In this document: one piece after another, positions 53,088-61,571 of the stretch
Layout: each line of letters opens with the position of its first letter
Numbering within the stretch: the first letter of the stretch is position 1
From: UMGS1491 sp944380925
GTDB lineage: Bacteria; Bacillota; Clostridia; Oscillospirales; Acutalibacteraceae
Reading direction: 5' to 3'
Length of the DNA stretch: 64,000 nucleotides
NCBI GenBank assembly: GCA_944380925.1
Contig: CALWJD010000002.1
Coordinates: forward strand, 116,398-180,397
Made by a program: the position numbers and the translations under genes
Notes under the pieces: generated by a model
Told to the model about the DNA's origin: nothing
Database searches by the model: none
What the model saw: the letters and a program-made list of their open reading frames with translations, nothing else

Positions 53088-53248
53088 GATCTCACCGCCT
53101 TACGTTTTTTTGATTTACTTTTCTTGCTGTAGGATAACGAAAAAATATACATAGCTTTTTTACGTCTTTCTTCTGCAGTTACATTTTTAATTGCTTCATA
53201 AGCCGTTAAATCGTAGTAGCCTTCAGCATTTTTTAGTCCTAAATCCAT
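53084..53248 (-). CDS. Small basic phage protein
   Basis: 54 residues from the ATG at 53248 (GGAGGG upstream). DLTAYEAIKNVTAEERRKKA then a Lys/Arg/Ser-rich tail. Common as a short gene between phage DNA polymerase and primase genes; function unknown. Confidence 0.6.
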   Translation of the reverse strand: MDLGLKNAEGYYDLTAYEAIKNVTAEERRKKAMYIFSLSYSKKSKSKKRKAVRS

Positions 53249-53252
53249 AATT

Positions 53253-55175
53253 TTATCCCTCCATCTCTTTAAGAGAGCCAAATCTTGTTCCGACAGCGGC
53301 TTCAGCTACCAGCGGTATATCAAAGTCCTCAAACGGCTGTGTTTCCATGCACTCTTTTACAAACTCTACTGCTTCATCTAACTTTTCTTCCGGTAATTCG
53401 AAAATTAATTCATCGTGTATTTGTAGCAAAGGTCTAAGCCATGGCCTTTCAGGTAGTCCACGAAGTATCCTGACTATTGCTAACTTTAAGATATCAGCTG
53501 CGGTTCCTTGTATCGGAGTGTTAAGAGCTTGTCTTTCAGAAAAACTCTTTTTATTCCAGTTCGATGACAGAATATTCGGAAGATATCTTCTCCTGCCGAG
53601 ATACGTCTCTGTATATTCGTTAAACTTTGCTGTGACTTTTACCTTGCGCTGCCACGTTTCAAGCTGAGGATACCCAGCTTGAAGGTTTTTTATAATCTCT
53701 TCGCACTCTTCAAGAGTTTTATTTAACCCAGCCTTAAATTTAAGGCTTCTGAGAAGTCCTCTTGCAAAGAGACCAAAGAACACTCCAAAATTACACGCTT
53801 TTGCAATGGTTCTGCGTTCCTTGTAATGAGGTGCGTTTTTATCGACAGCTTGTTCAAACGGAATTTTATAGATTACAGATGTTGTCTTTGCGTGAATATC
53901 GCCACCGCTTTTATATGTTTCCATCATGGCTTTATCTCTGCAGTAAAACGCCCCAACACGAAGTTCAATCTGCGAGAAATCGAGCGACATCAGAACTTTA
54001 CTTTTAGGTGCAACAAAGAAATTCCTTACTCCGATTGGATCATTATCCTTACGGGGGCAATTTTGAAGATTTGGATTTCTACTTGCAAATCTTCCTGTCT
54101 CAGTTCCAAGAGGGAAGAGATCTGGATGTATACGTCCTGTTGCGGAGTTAAGATGCTTAAAATAACTGTCTATATACGTCGACTTAATTTTGCCCCACTT
54201 GCGATAATCCTTGATTATATCAAACAATGGCACATATTCAGGCTCATGTTCTTTACAATATGAAGATAAAAGGATGAATGCTTCATCATCTGCAGCTTCT
54301 TTGTTTTTTCCCGTTGTCTTTAAAACGGGGAGGCCTAACCTTCCATAGAGAAAGTTCTTAAATTCCTGAGTCGTAGCGTTAGAGCCAATATTTATATTAC
54401 CTGTAAGGAGTGATAGGTCCTCTTTTAATTGTCTGAGCATTGCGGTGGCTTGGTCTCGCTTTTGAGTTAGCAAGTTGCGATCAACGAGCATTCCGTTATG
54501 TTTCATTAATCCCACATACACCGCTACAGGTGACTCTATATTCTCGACCAAAAATCTGTGTTTAGGTAAGTTTTTATCAAACCAATCGTTGAACAGGTGA
54601 TACAGTCTCAGAGCATAGTCGCTGTCTGCACAGGCATATCTGATCGTTTCAAAGTTCTCTGGATTAAGCTCATCAAAAAATGCTCCTTCTGTCACGCTTT
54701 CAAATGTAGGTAGCTCCACCTTCAAAAGTTCAGGAACCAATTTTTTAAGACCGCTATCGGCAAGGCTTCTAAATTCTGTATTTGTCTTAAGAGTAAGCTG
54801 AGCTGCAGCCATCGTATCGTAAACTTTGCATCTCATAACAAAGCCCAAAGCGTAGAAAAAGCTACTTTCAAACGCTGCATTATGAATTACCACAGTTTTA
54901 TTTTCGTTTAGCAAAATCTCCTCTTTAATGAACGAGAAAACTTCGTTAAAATCAGCATTGTCGTAATTTCTATGACGGAGGGGAACATATATCCCCGTTC
55001 CGTATTCAACTGATAGACTAATACCTGTGATTTCTGATTTATTCGAGTCAAGCGATGCCTTTTCATCACGTCTGTATTCATGTTTAGGAGAGGTTTCTAT
55101 ATCAATCGCCAAGAGAGCATGACTTCCTATATAGTTTCTAATTTCCTCTGCGGTCTTTACTAATTTATACTTCAT
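53253..55175 (-). CDS. Family A DNA polymerase with 3'-5' exonuclease
   Basis: 640 residues from the ATG at 55175, placed 9 nt after AGGAGG inside the end of the previous gene. Exonuclease motif LLAIDIETSP near 20. Polymerase motif A SLDFSQIELRVGAF, motif B RRTIAKACNFGVFFG, motif C IHDELIFELP. No 5' nuclease domain. In the O helix the usual Tyr before the final Gly is Phe. It is the phage replicative polymerase. Confidence 0.95.
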   Translation of the reverse strand: MKYKLVKTAEEIRNYIGSHALLAIDIETSPKHEYRRDEKASLDSNKSEITGISLSVEYGTGIYVPLRHRNYDNADFNEVFSFIKEEILLNENKTVVIHNAAFESSFFYALGFVMRCKVYDTMAAAQLTLKTNTEFRSLADSGLKKLVPELLKVELPTFESVTEGAFFDELNPENFETIRYACADSDYALRLYHLFNDWFDKNLPKHRFLVENIESPVAVYVGLMKHNGMLVDRNLLTQKRDQATAMLRQLKEDLSLLTGNINIGSNATTQEFKNFLYGRLGLPVLKTTGKNKEAADDEAFILLSSYCKEHEPEYVPLFDIIKDYRKWGKIKSTYIDSYFKHLNSATGRIHPDLFPLGTETGRFASRNPNLQNCPRKDNDPIGVRNFFVAPKSKVLMSLDFSQIELRVGAFYCRDKAMMETYKSGGDIHAKTTSVIYKIPFEQAVDKNAPHYKERRTIAKACNFGVFFGLFARGLLRSLKFKAGLNKTLEECEEIIKNLQAGYPQLETWQRKVKVTAKFNEYTETYLGRRRYLPNILSSNWNKKSFSERQALNTPIQGTAADILKLAIVRILRGLPERPWLRPLLQIHDELIFELPEEKLDEAVEFVKECMETQPFEDFDIPLVAEAAVGTRFGSLKEMEG

Positions 55176-55869
55176 TGTCCACATCCTCCTGTGGTTGAGA
55201 TTCACCTAAACTTGCGTGATTTTTGATTTGTGTAATAAGTTCTTGTAGGTTATCTTTTTCTGTTTGACTTAAGTCTCGAATTACAGAAAAATGAACCATA
55301 GAAAAGGCTATCCCCGTTTTATTTACTGCTTTTTTAAGAGACAGCTTTGTTACAACGCTATCTGATCTTTTACCCACACCAAGTAATCTTCTGATATACT
55401 TTGAAAATTCCTGAATTGAACTCGCCGGAAGTACTAAAACTGCAGGTAATATTTCATTTTCACGAAGAAGGTATAGTCTGTGTTTGTTCTTACACGCTTT
55501 GGAGCCATTTTCACCGCTTCCAAATGCATTTAATTTGCACAATTTGCACTTTCCTCCGGGGATACCATTACCATTAATCCCATCAAAACTGCAGCAATCA
55601 GGAGGATTATTGCTTCCGTTATATTTACTCTTATAGTAACTAAACATGGGATGATGGTGTAAAATTGCTGCAGAAAATTCCTTAACAGTTATGGGGTTAT
55701 CGGCATCCTCAAGATTAGGGAATTCAAAGTTCGTACCTCCTCCTGCAGGAATTTTTATACGATCAAACCCACTGTCAAGTCCTGCAAGTTCATTTTTTAC
55801 ATCAATTCCTAAGTTTAAATTAATTGAATATCCTTCGTTTGTTATCATTAATTTCGTATTTTCTTTCAT
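55165..55869 (-). CDS. Phage DNA-metabolism protein with four-Cys zinc motif
   Basis: 234 residues. A Cys cluster CCSFDGINGNGIPGGKCKLC plus a later Cys suggests a zinc site near 90-125. The flanking parts are alpha/beta, with VLPASSIQEFSKYIRRLL and a Gln/Glu-rich acidic C-terminus, as in single-strand DNA-binding proteins. Found between the SNF2 and polymerase genes in related phages. I assign a replication/recombination accessory role by context only. Confidence 0.6.
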   Translation of the reverse strand: MKENTKLMITNEGYSINLNLGIDVKNELAGLDSGFDRIKIPAGGGTNFEFPNLEDADNPITVKEFSAAILHHHPMFSYYKSKYNGSNNPPDCCSFDGINGNGIPGGKCKLCKLNAFGSGENGSKACKNKHRLYLLRENEILPAVLVLPASSIQEFSKYIRRLLGVGKRSDSVVTKLSLKKAVNKTGIAFSMVHFSVIRDLSQTEKDNLQELITQIKNHASLGESQPQEDVDNEV

Positions 55870-55886
55870 TTCAATTCCTCCAAAAT

Positions 55887-56300
55887 TTATTTTGATGCCT
55901 TTCTTATACCAACTGTGTTTTTTTCATATACGTTAACAAGTCCTTCAAGCCAAGAAGGGAGAAGATTATCATTTTCAGAAATCTGTTCTTTCACAAAAGA
56001 GGATAGAGAATTTGCATTTATAGTTTCGTGAATTAAATCTTCATAGCCTTTCTCACGAAGTTTCGAGTATAGTTCGTCTTTTAGCCCAGCCACTGCCGAG
56101 GCTTTGGTACTTGTCGTCAAACAGAAAGTATTGCCACCGCGAGTAAAGTTCTGTGTTTCTTTGAGTATCATAAGCTCTGAAAGTTCGCTATCCACTTCAA
56201 AAATCATATCGTTAATACCCCGAAGCTCCAGTTCTTTTTGTTTCTTCTGATCCTTTAAATCCTTAAGTCTATCCGCTAATTCAAACATTACATTTTCCAT
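55887..56300 (-). CDS. Coiled-coil hypothetical protein in replication block
   Basis: 137 residues. The N-terminal coiled coil (LADRLKDLKDQKKQKELELR) covers about 1-50, followed by a mixed domain with LKDELYSKLREKGYEDLIHE and LPSWLEGLVNVYEK. The shape recalls Gp157/siphovirus recombination helpers, but I cannot confirm it. AAAGGAAAT site. Confidence 0.6.
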   Translation of the reverse strand: MENVMFELADRLKDLKDQKKQKELELRGINDMIFEVDSELSELMILKETQNFTRGGNTFCLTTSTKASAVAGLKDELYSKLREKGYEDLIHETINANSLSSFVKEQISENDNLLPSWLEGLVNVYEKNTVGIRKASK

Positions 56301-56303
56301 AAT

Positions 56304-57734
56304 TTATTTCCTTTCTGATTTAAATGGATTGAGTCCTTGCCTGTAATCATCAATAAGTGATGAGGCTAAATCGTATTTTTTATTAAGTGATTTCATTACT
56401 TTTTCATCTATCGTATCTTTGGCTATCAGATAAATATATGTGCACGGATCGCACTGACCGGCACGATGAATTCTAGCTTTTGTCTGCTCGAAGTTGCTCA
56501 TCGAATAATCAAGTGAATAAAACACCATCGTACTGGCTGCTGTAAGCGTTATACCAAGCCCTGCTGTCGCAATCTGACCCACAAATACAAGTACATCCGA
56601 GTCATTTTGAAACTGCGCGATCTGCTCGCTGCGGTTTTTTATATTTCCGGTTATAATTGAAAATTTCAGTTTTTTCTTTAACAGCAAATCCGTTATTGCC
56701 TCAATCTCAGGAATAAATCGGGCTATTACCACAAGTTTTTTACCGCTTGACGTTACTTCATCTACAATGTCATCAAGAGCACCTAGCTTTGCGGTACTTA
56801 CTTGATGTATCTTTTTGCCTTCGTCATCACCTAAAAATCCCCCAGTCAACTGAGAAAGCCTTAGAATTTTTGTAAGAATATTTGTCACAGTTACTTCGCC
56901 TCTTGAAAGCTCTGCGAAGCTGTCCTTCACAAGGTGTTTGTAAATATTCATAGCATTTGGTTCTAATTCGACAGAACGAACTATATCGGTCGTTTCAGGT
57001 AGATCCAGACAATCAGACTTTGTTGCCCTGAACGCAATACTATGGATTTTTTCCTTTAGCTCAGGTTCCATTGACTTTTTTAAAACCGGAGTATGATTTC
57101 CGTATCCGACCATGTCGAAGTAACGATTTCTAAAGGCATAAAAACTTTTACCAAATATTCTTGGTTCTAAGAATTTATACTGCGAGAAAGCATCAATCGC
57201 TTTATTTGTTATCAATGTCCCCGTAAGGATTAACCTGTATTCTGTCTTTTCACCAAGCCTATGAAGCGATTTTGATGCTGCGATATTATGAGTCTTTATT
57301 TTGTGAGACTCATCAACAAGGATCATGTCGGGTATCCAATTTTTAATTTGCGGTTCGATCCTCCAAACAGACTCATAATTTACCACCGCTACTTGCAGGG
57401 AAGCACCGTTCATTGAATTAAGCGTCATGGCTTTGCTATCAGACGTACCCTTTAAAACTTTTAAGTCATAGTCAAAGTCGGCAAACTTTGAAAATTCTTC
57501 TTCCCACACTCCGCAGATTGATAATGGACACACTATGAGCAACTTTCTGATTTTTGATTCTTTATACAGTGCTCCTGCTGTGGCTACAGATATAAGACTT
57601 TTCCCACAACCCATCTCAATTAAAAGTGCTACTCCTCCCGGATTCTCAAACTTATTCATTACAAATTTAAACGCTTCTTCCTGATGCTGATATGGTATTG
57701 CTTTTATCGGCATCTTTAAATTTTCAAATTCCAA
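56304..57734 (-). CDS. SNF2-family DNA helicase/translocase
   Basis: 476 residues. Helicase motifs in order: Q-tip YQHQEEAF, Walker A IEMGCGKSLIS, DESH box VDESHKIK, LTGTLI (motif III), LVVIARFIPEIEA, VFVGQIATAGLGITL (motif V), QTKARIHRAGQCDP (motif VI). Small phage SNF2 proteins pair with VRR-NUC nucleases. Starts with TTG after AAGGAGG. Confidence 0.92.
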   Translation of the reverse strand: MEFENLKMPIKAIPYQHQEEAFKFVMNKFENPGGVALLIEMGCGKSLISVATAGALYKESKIRKLLIVCPLSICGVWEEEFSKFADFDYDLKVLKGTSDSKAMTLNSMNGASLQVAVVNYESVWRIEPQIKNWIPDMILVDESHKIKTHNIAASKSLHRLGEKTEYRLILTGTLITNKAIDAFSQYKFLEPRIFGKSFYAFRNRYFDMVGYGNHTPVLKKSMEPELKEKIHSIAFRATKSDCLDLPETTDIVRSVELEPNAMNIYKHLVKDSFAELSRGEVTVTNILTKILRLSQLTGGFLGDDEGKKIHQVSTAKLGALDDIVDEVTSSGKKLVVIARFIPEIEAITDLLLKKKLKFSIITGNIKNRSEQIAQFQNDSDVLVFVGQIATAGLGITLTAASTMVFYSLDYSMSNFEQTKARIHRAGQCDPCTYIYLIAKDTIDEKVMKSLNKKYDLASSLIDDYRQGLNPFKSERK

Positions 57735-57736
57735 AA

Positions 57737-57919
57737 TTAAACCTCCTTGATTTCAATTTTTTGAACGCTGTCCTGTGGCACTATGACCATTAATTTTTGA
57801 GCATTTCCGAACCACCTGTTGCGGATCCTTTCGAGGAGCGGTAGCTTTTTAAATTTTGCTATGCTTATTGGCTCCTCTCCTGACCTTCTGACCGTAATTT
57901 TCATTTCATGTTTATACAT
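57737..57919 (-). CDS. Small hypothetical phage protein
   Basis: 60 residues from the ATG at 57919 (AGAGGTG upstream). Beta-rich and basic in the middle (KFKKLPLLERIRNRWFGNA), ending KIEIKEV. Coupled to the SNF2 gene by a 2-bp gap. Unrecognised. Confidence 0.55.
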   Translation of the reverse strand: MYKHEMKITVRRSGEEPISIAKFKKLPLLERIRNRWFGNAQKLMVIVPQDSVQKIEIKEV

Positions 57920-58063
57920 ACTTTTCACCTCTGTTCCGAGACTTTATTTTTGTTTCCTTAAAAACGCCTCTATATATAAGCCACGAGAAAGGCCTTAGGT
58001 GTCGCAAAAATTTTATAATCTATGTTTTGCATAAAATTTTATAATAAACATTTTGTTAATTAT

Positions 58064-58465
58064 CTATTTAAGCAAAATATTTCTTAGCTTTTTTCTTATT
58101 CTCTTCATCCTCTGCTTTACCGAATTTTCACTAACATCCATAAATTGAGAACATTCAAATTGAGATAAATTATTTTTATTTAAATAAAGTTTATGTATTA
58201 ACTCTTTCTCTTGAGGCTTCAGCTTTGCTATCGCATCATACAGTTTGTCCTTATCAAAATTTCTACAAACATCTCCTAAAATATCAACCGTTATGTCAGA
58301 ATTTCTCTCGTCTTTATCAAACAAGTCCAGACTTTCGTGTCTTCGGGTTTCCTTACGGTCGTTATTTTTAAGATTTCTATCCAGTTCCAGCATAATTTCC
58401 TCAAACTCACCATATACTTCTATAGATACATCTTCGCCAGTCACAAATTTATATTCTATTTTCAT
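58064..58465 (-). CDS. Sigma-70 region-4-like regulator, first gene of early operon
   Basis: 133 residues from the ATG at 58465. The C-terminal 60 residues are a sigma-4 helix-turn-helix (LKPQEKELIHKLYLNKN, ECSQFMDVSENSVKQRMKRI). The N-terminal part is beta then acidic helical. Likely a DNA-binding activator for the phage. The start is preceded by GGAAGGACGAGG, which can pair with a GTCCTTC element upstream. Confidence 0.75.
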   Translation of the reverse strand: MKIEYKFVTGEDVSIEVYGEFEEIMLELDRNLKNNDRKETRRHESLDLFDKDERNSDITVDILGDVCRNFDKDKLYDAIAKLKPQEKELIHKLYLNKNNLSQFECSQFMDVSENSVKQRMKRIRKKLRNILLK

Positions 58466-58600
58466 TGTCCTCGTCCTTCCGAATTTTTGATTTATGTTCA
58501 AAAAACGAAGGACTCTTGGTGGACCTCTCACAAAACAAAAAAAGACGCTGATAAGCAACTTTGAATCACTCCGATGCTTAAAATGACGTCTTTAATTTTC
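58466..58600 (-). promoter_or_regulatory. Early-operon leader with terminator and ribosome-site-masking hairpin
   Basis: On the minus strand AAAGACG...CGTCTTT closes a stem followed by a T-run (58534-58593), so transcripts entering the operon meet a terminator about 70 nt before the first start codon. Next, GTCCTTC can pair with the GGAAGGAC that holds the ribosome site. The design suggests attenuation. Confidence 0.5.
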
Positions 58601-58629
58601 ATAAATTATGCTTAAATTATCTTTAGGTC

Positions 58630-58686
58630 AGCGACCCAAATTCGTTGGGTTGCCGACCCAAATTCTTTGGGTTCAGCACCCAATCC
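58630..58686. repeat. Tandem hairpin repeat, unit about 20 nt
   Basis: GACCCAAATTCGTTGGGTT and GACCCAAATTCTTTGGGTT follow each other, then a partial CACCCAATCC. Each unit is itself an inverted repeat (ACCCAA/TTGGGT). With the leader described separately it accounts for most of the gap 58466-58826, which holds no gene. Confidence 0.75.
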
Positions 58687-58826
58687 TTGTAGAGTACAAA
58701 TGACATACAAAAAATGTATATATTTCACAAAGATTAAGCGAAAGAAATATTCGCCTTTTTGTGATAAATTTTTACTGGAAATAAATGTTAATATCGAAAA
58801 GAACAATAACATAAGGAGGAAAAATC

Positions 58827-58967
58827 ATGCTTAAAAAAGTATTTGTTACGTTGGCAGCTGTTGCTTTAGTTTTTGGTGCAGTTTCGAACACAAGTATTCC
58901 TAAAAATTTAGCAGATGCTTGTTATTGTGTCTGTTGCGATCACAACGGCGATGGATGGGATAACTAG
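58827..58967 (+). CDS. Secreted Cys-rich peptide precursor
   Basis: 46 codons, ATG after AAGGAGG. The signal peptide MLKKVFVTLAAVALVFGAVS has a basic start and hydrophobic core, followed by NTSIPKNLADA. Cleavage after Ala-Asp-Ala (residue 31) would release CYCVCCDHNGDGWDN, with four Cys and a DxNxDG sequence like a calcium-binding loop. It is followed by a terminator and a membrane protein gene. Could be a signalling peptide, a modified peptide or a small toxin; I do not recognise its family. Confidence 0.7.
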   Translation: MLKKVFVTLAAVALVFGAVSNTSIPKNLADACYCVCCDHNGDGWDN

Positions 58968-58993
58968 CACTAAAAAATTGTTGGTTAATATAA

Positions 58994-59038
58994 AAAAAGA
59001 TACATAAATCTAAATTTGTCGATTTATGTATCTTTTTG
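58994..59038 (+). terminator. Terminator after the peptide gene
   Basis: AAAAAGATACATAAATC pairs with GATTTATGTATCTTTTT, a 17-bp stem with a 10-nt loop, ending in T-run TTTTTGT. Confidence 0.88.
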
Positions 59039-59093
59039 TAATCTTTTACCTTATAATATAAATAATTAACTTATGTAAAATAGGGTGAAATTT

Positions 59094-60263
59094 TTGATAC
59101 TTCTTACATTAATCAGTATAATTCGGTATTTAATAAGTGGTTCTTTCGCTTTTTCTATATTTAACAATTCAAAAAAATATCCTTTTAAAGTTACTGGTAT
59201 TCAGTCAATTTTATATACTATTTCCCTTACCGTATTTAAAACTTTTGTAATTGATAATCCAATAATTACGTTGATTTCAGCTATGGCGATTTTCGGGTGC
59301 CTGTTTTTAAAGAATAAGATGGAGACACCCAAAACTATGGTTACATACTCACTTTTTATAGCATGTATGCTTGAGTATACCCACTTTATTATTTTTGAGG
59401 GTGTTTCAAACGTATGGAAATACTTTGAATTCCCTGAGGCTAAGTATGATAATTATACAAGTTTGTTGCTTTTTAGAGTAACAGTTCTTTTACTGTACGC
59501 TTTAATTATTATGTTAATTTATAAATTTGACCAAATAAATATAAAATCAGTATGTAAACTCTCAAATTATAGAATTTTCCGTATATTTTTTATAATTGCC
59601 CTAGGGGTAATTGTCTATTTAAAGCATCACATTAAATATACTATTTCAAATGAATTCCACGATATTTTATCTATTATATTTGTATCCTTTATAGTTTTAA
59701 CCCTTATATTTACTTTTTCCTCAAAAAATTTTTTAGAAATAATTGAAGCTTTCCACAAAAGGAAAATAAATCCGGCGATAGAAGAAGCCAAACTGCAAAA
59801 GGATAAGGGGTATACCGGACTGATTTTTGAATTAAAAGAATTAAATTCACAAATGAAGTATTTTCAACATGAGCTATACATAATCGGAATCGACATAGAA
59901 GATAAAAAAGCTAAACAACTGGTACATTGTAACGTTCTGATTAATCAAGAAGAAAATCCGGAAAAAGTAAATATGAGATCTGGCATTTATTTTTATACTG
60001 GGAAAATCTTAGGAGTACAGCCTAAAAGCGTGGAAATGAATATAAGTAACTTATTAAAGAATCATTGGAGTTCACGCGATCCGGAAATACTTAAGAAGAT
60101 AAAACAAAATTATCATGGACCAATCTCTGAAGAAAATGGCGCTCCTACTCCAAGAGAATTTATGCTATATTTAGCCAAAAAATATAGACAAGATAGTTCT
60201 GTGAATGAAAGCACAGACAAAATTAAAATCTCATTTTTTGAAAAATGCTTATTGGATGTATAA
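59094..60263 (+). CDS. Polytopic membrane protein with Spo0A-like C-terminal domain
   Basis: 389 residues from TTG at 59094, preceded by AGGGTG; an in-frame GTG at 59085 has no ribosome site. Residues 1-215 contain six to seven membrane helices like peptide-sensing receptors. A short coiled linker follows, then about 110 residues resembling the Spo0A DNA-binding domain: GIYFYTGKILGVQPKSVEMN aligns with its LYPxIAxxFxTTxSRVERxI helix-turn-helix, followed by W, a gap, and PTPREFMLYLAKKYR aligned to PTNSEFIAMIADKLR. No histidine-kinase motifs. It may be a one-component, membrane-tethered regulator. Confidence 0.65.
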   Translation: MILLTLISIIRYLISGSFAFSIFNNSKKYPFKVTGIQSILYTISLTVFKTFVIDNPIITLISAMAIFGCLFLKNKMETPKTMVTYSLFIACMLEYTHFIIFEGVSNVWKYFEFPEAKYDNYTSLLLFRVTVLLLYALIIMLIYKFDQINIKSVCKLSNYRIFRIFFIIALGVIVYLKHHIKYTISNEFHDILSIIFVSFIVLTLIFTFSSKNFLEIIEAFHKRKINPAIEEAKLQKDKGYTGLIFELKELNSQMKYFQHELYIIGIDIEDKKAKQLVHCNVLINQEENPEKVNMRSGIYFYTGKILGVQPKSVEMNISNLLKNHWSSRDPEILKKIKQNYHGPISEENGAPTPREFMLYLAKKYRQDSSVNESTDKIKISFFEKCLLDV

Positions 60264-60297
60264 AAGTTTTTTATTAAATACAACTAACTATAAAAAA

Positions 60298-60337
60298 TAC
60301 CCACTCAGTGAAAGATTGTTTCTAGCCTGAGTGGGTA
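60298..60337. terminator. Bidirectional terminator between convergent genes
   Basis: TACCCACTCAG / CTGAGTGGGTA with an 18-nt loop, A-run on one side, between the receptor gene and the leftward XRE gene. Confidence 0.75.
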
Positions 60338-60382
60338 ATCTTATAAATTTATCTTTTTTAATTCAAAAAACAATTACCTAAT

Positions 60383-60616
60383 TTAATCTTCAAACTCCAA
60401 TAGCTTATATGGCGGAATTTTAAAAGTGTCTGCAATTGCAAACAGTGTTTTCAATGAAATTGGCTGTACAAAGTTCGGAGTTTCAACTTGCGACAAATAT
60501 CCGGGACTTAATTCAATTTTTTCTGCTAAACATTCTTGTGTCATACCATTTAATTTACGATAATATGCAATTTTCAAGCCAATTTGAATATAACGATTTT
60601 TATCAATTTTGTTCAT
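60383..60616 (-). CDS. XRE-family regulator (short)
   Basis: 77 residues, essentially one helix-turn-helix domain: GLKIAYYRKLNGMTQECLAE and SPGYLSQVETPNFVQPISLK. AAGGGG site before the ATG. It could be a host or prophage lysogeny regulator; no operator identified. Confidence 0.82.
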   Translation of the reverse strand: MNKIDKNRYIQIGLKIAYYRKLNGMTQECLAEKIELSPGYLSQVETPNFVQPISLKTLFAIADTFKIPPYKLLEFED

Positions 60617-60798
60617 GAAAAATACCCCTTTTTATATTTTAGGGTATTGCATGAAATCAAAGAACATTTTAAAATATATAATATTATAGGTATTACCTAT
60701 AAATAAATATGTTACATACTGTATATATTTATTTATGCCTTTAATTATTTATCAGAACATAAGAAAGCCCTTGAATAGGGCTGTAAAATTTTATTAGA
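60617..60798. other. AT-rich intergenic region with terminator
   Basis: AGCCCT/AGGGCT hairpin at 60766-60782 followed on the minus strand by TTTCTT ends the next XRE gene. The rest is AT-rich with no gene visible. Confidence 0.6.
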
Positions 60799-61131
60799 TT
60801 AAGAATTTTGGTTTGACGTTCGGTTTAAAAAACATCTAATTATATCAATTAAAAGTGTTTTTTCACTATTGCTCATTTTAGATAATGCTAAAGATAACTC
60901 CGAAATAACTGCCGCATCAGATAATTCACTTTCGCACAAAAGTCCATCTATAGTTATATTTAGTGTTATTGCTATATTTACAACTGTTTCTAAACTTGGA
61001 ACCCTTTCTCCTCGTTCTATTTGCCCCAAGAACGTTGGCGAAATCTCGACTTTTTCGGCAAGTTTTGCTTGTGTCAAGCTATTTGCTAATCGTTCTTTCT
61101 TTATTTTTTCCCCTAAACGCTTATAGTTCAC
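60799..61131 (-). CDS. XRE-family regulator
   Basis: 110 residues from GTG at 61131 (TAGGAG 8 nt upstream). Helix-turn-helix LANSLTQAKLAEKVEISPTF with recognition helix LGQIERGERVPS; a helical C-terminal dimerisation tail. Candidate lysogeny repressor for the prophage, since none is found inside the leftward operon. Confidence 0.85.
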   Translation of the reverse strand: MNYKRLGEKIKKERLANSLTQAKLAEKVEISPTFLGQIERGERVPSLETVVNIAITLNITIDGLLCESELSDAAVISELSLALSKMSNSEKTLLIDIIRCFLNRTSNQNS

Positions 61132-61269
61132 ATTTATCACTCCTAATTATATCATAGGTATTTTGCCTCGTTGCTTAAACAATATATAAGCGTTTTTATA
61201 TTGACTATAAGCGTTTATAATAGTATACTGTCGTTAGAAGTTTAGGGAGGAAACCTAAAAAGAAAATGT

Positions 61270-61458
61270 TTATAAGTTTTTATCTTCAATCTTAGGTTCC
61301 ATGTTTTCCATAGCATATTTGCAACATTGAAGAACAAGCAAATTAAAAGATATGCCATTTTCAGCAGATACTTTATTTAGCTTCTCAAATAGCGTTTCAG
61401 TAAATCTGACTGTTCTTGAAATATTTGCATCTTTAAATTCATTTTCGATCTTGAACAT
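61270..61458 (-). CDS. Ribbon-helix-helix (Arc/CopG-like) protein
   Basis: 62 residues. SRTVRFTETLFEKLNKVSAE gives the N-terminal beta-strand and helix A; NGISFNLLVLQCCKYAMENM gives helix B. Typical small DNA-binding dimer used in autoregulation or antitoxins; no toxin partner adjoins. AGAGGTG site. Confidence 0.75.
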   Translation of the reverse strand: MFKIENEFKDANISRTVRFTETLFEKLNKVSAENGISFNLLVLQCCKYAMENMEPKIEDKNL

Positions 61459-61571
61459 TTTTTACACCTCTTTTAAACTTATTTATATAACCATAATAGG
61501 TTTTTTATTTTTGTCTTAATATAACCATTTATGGTATCATTTATGCAACCAATATAAAATGAGGTGAAAAT

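Noticed and set aside
58612..58812. 66-codon open frame on the minus strand
   Set aside because: Runs through the tandem GACCCAAATTC repeats, lacks a ribosome site and overlaps the promoter region of the peptide gene.
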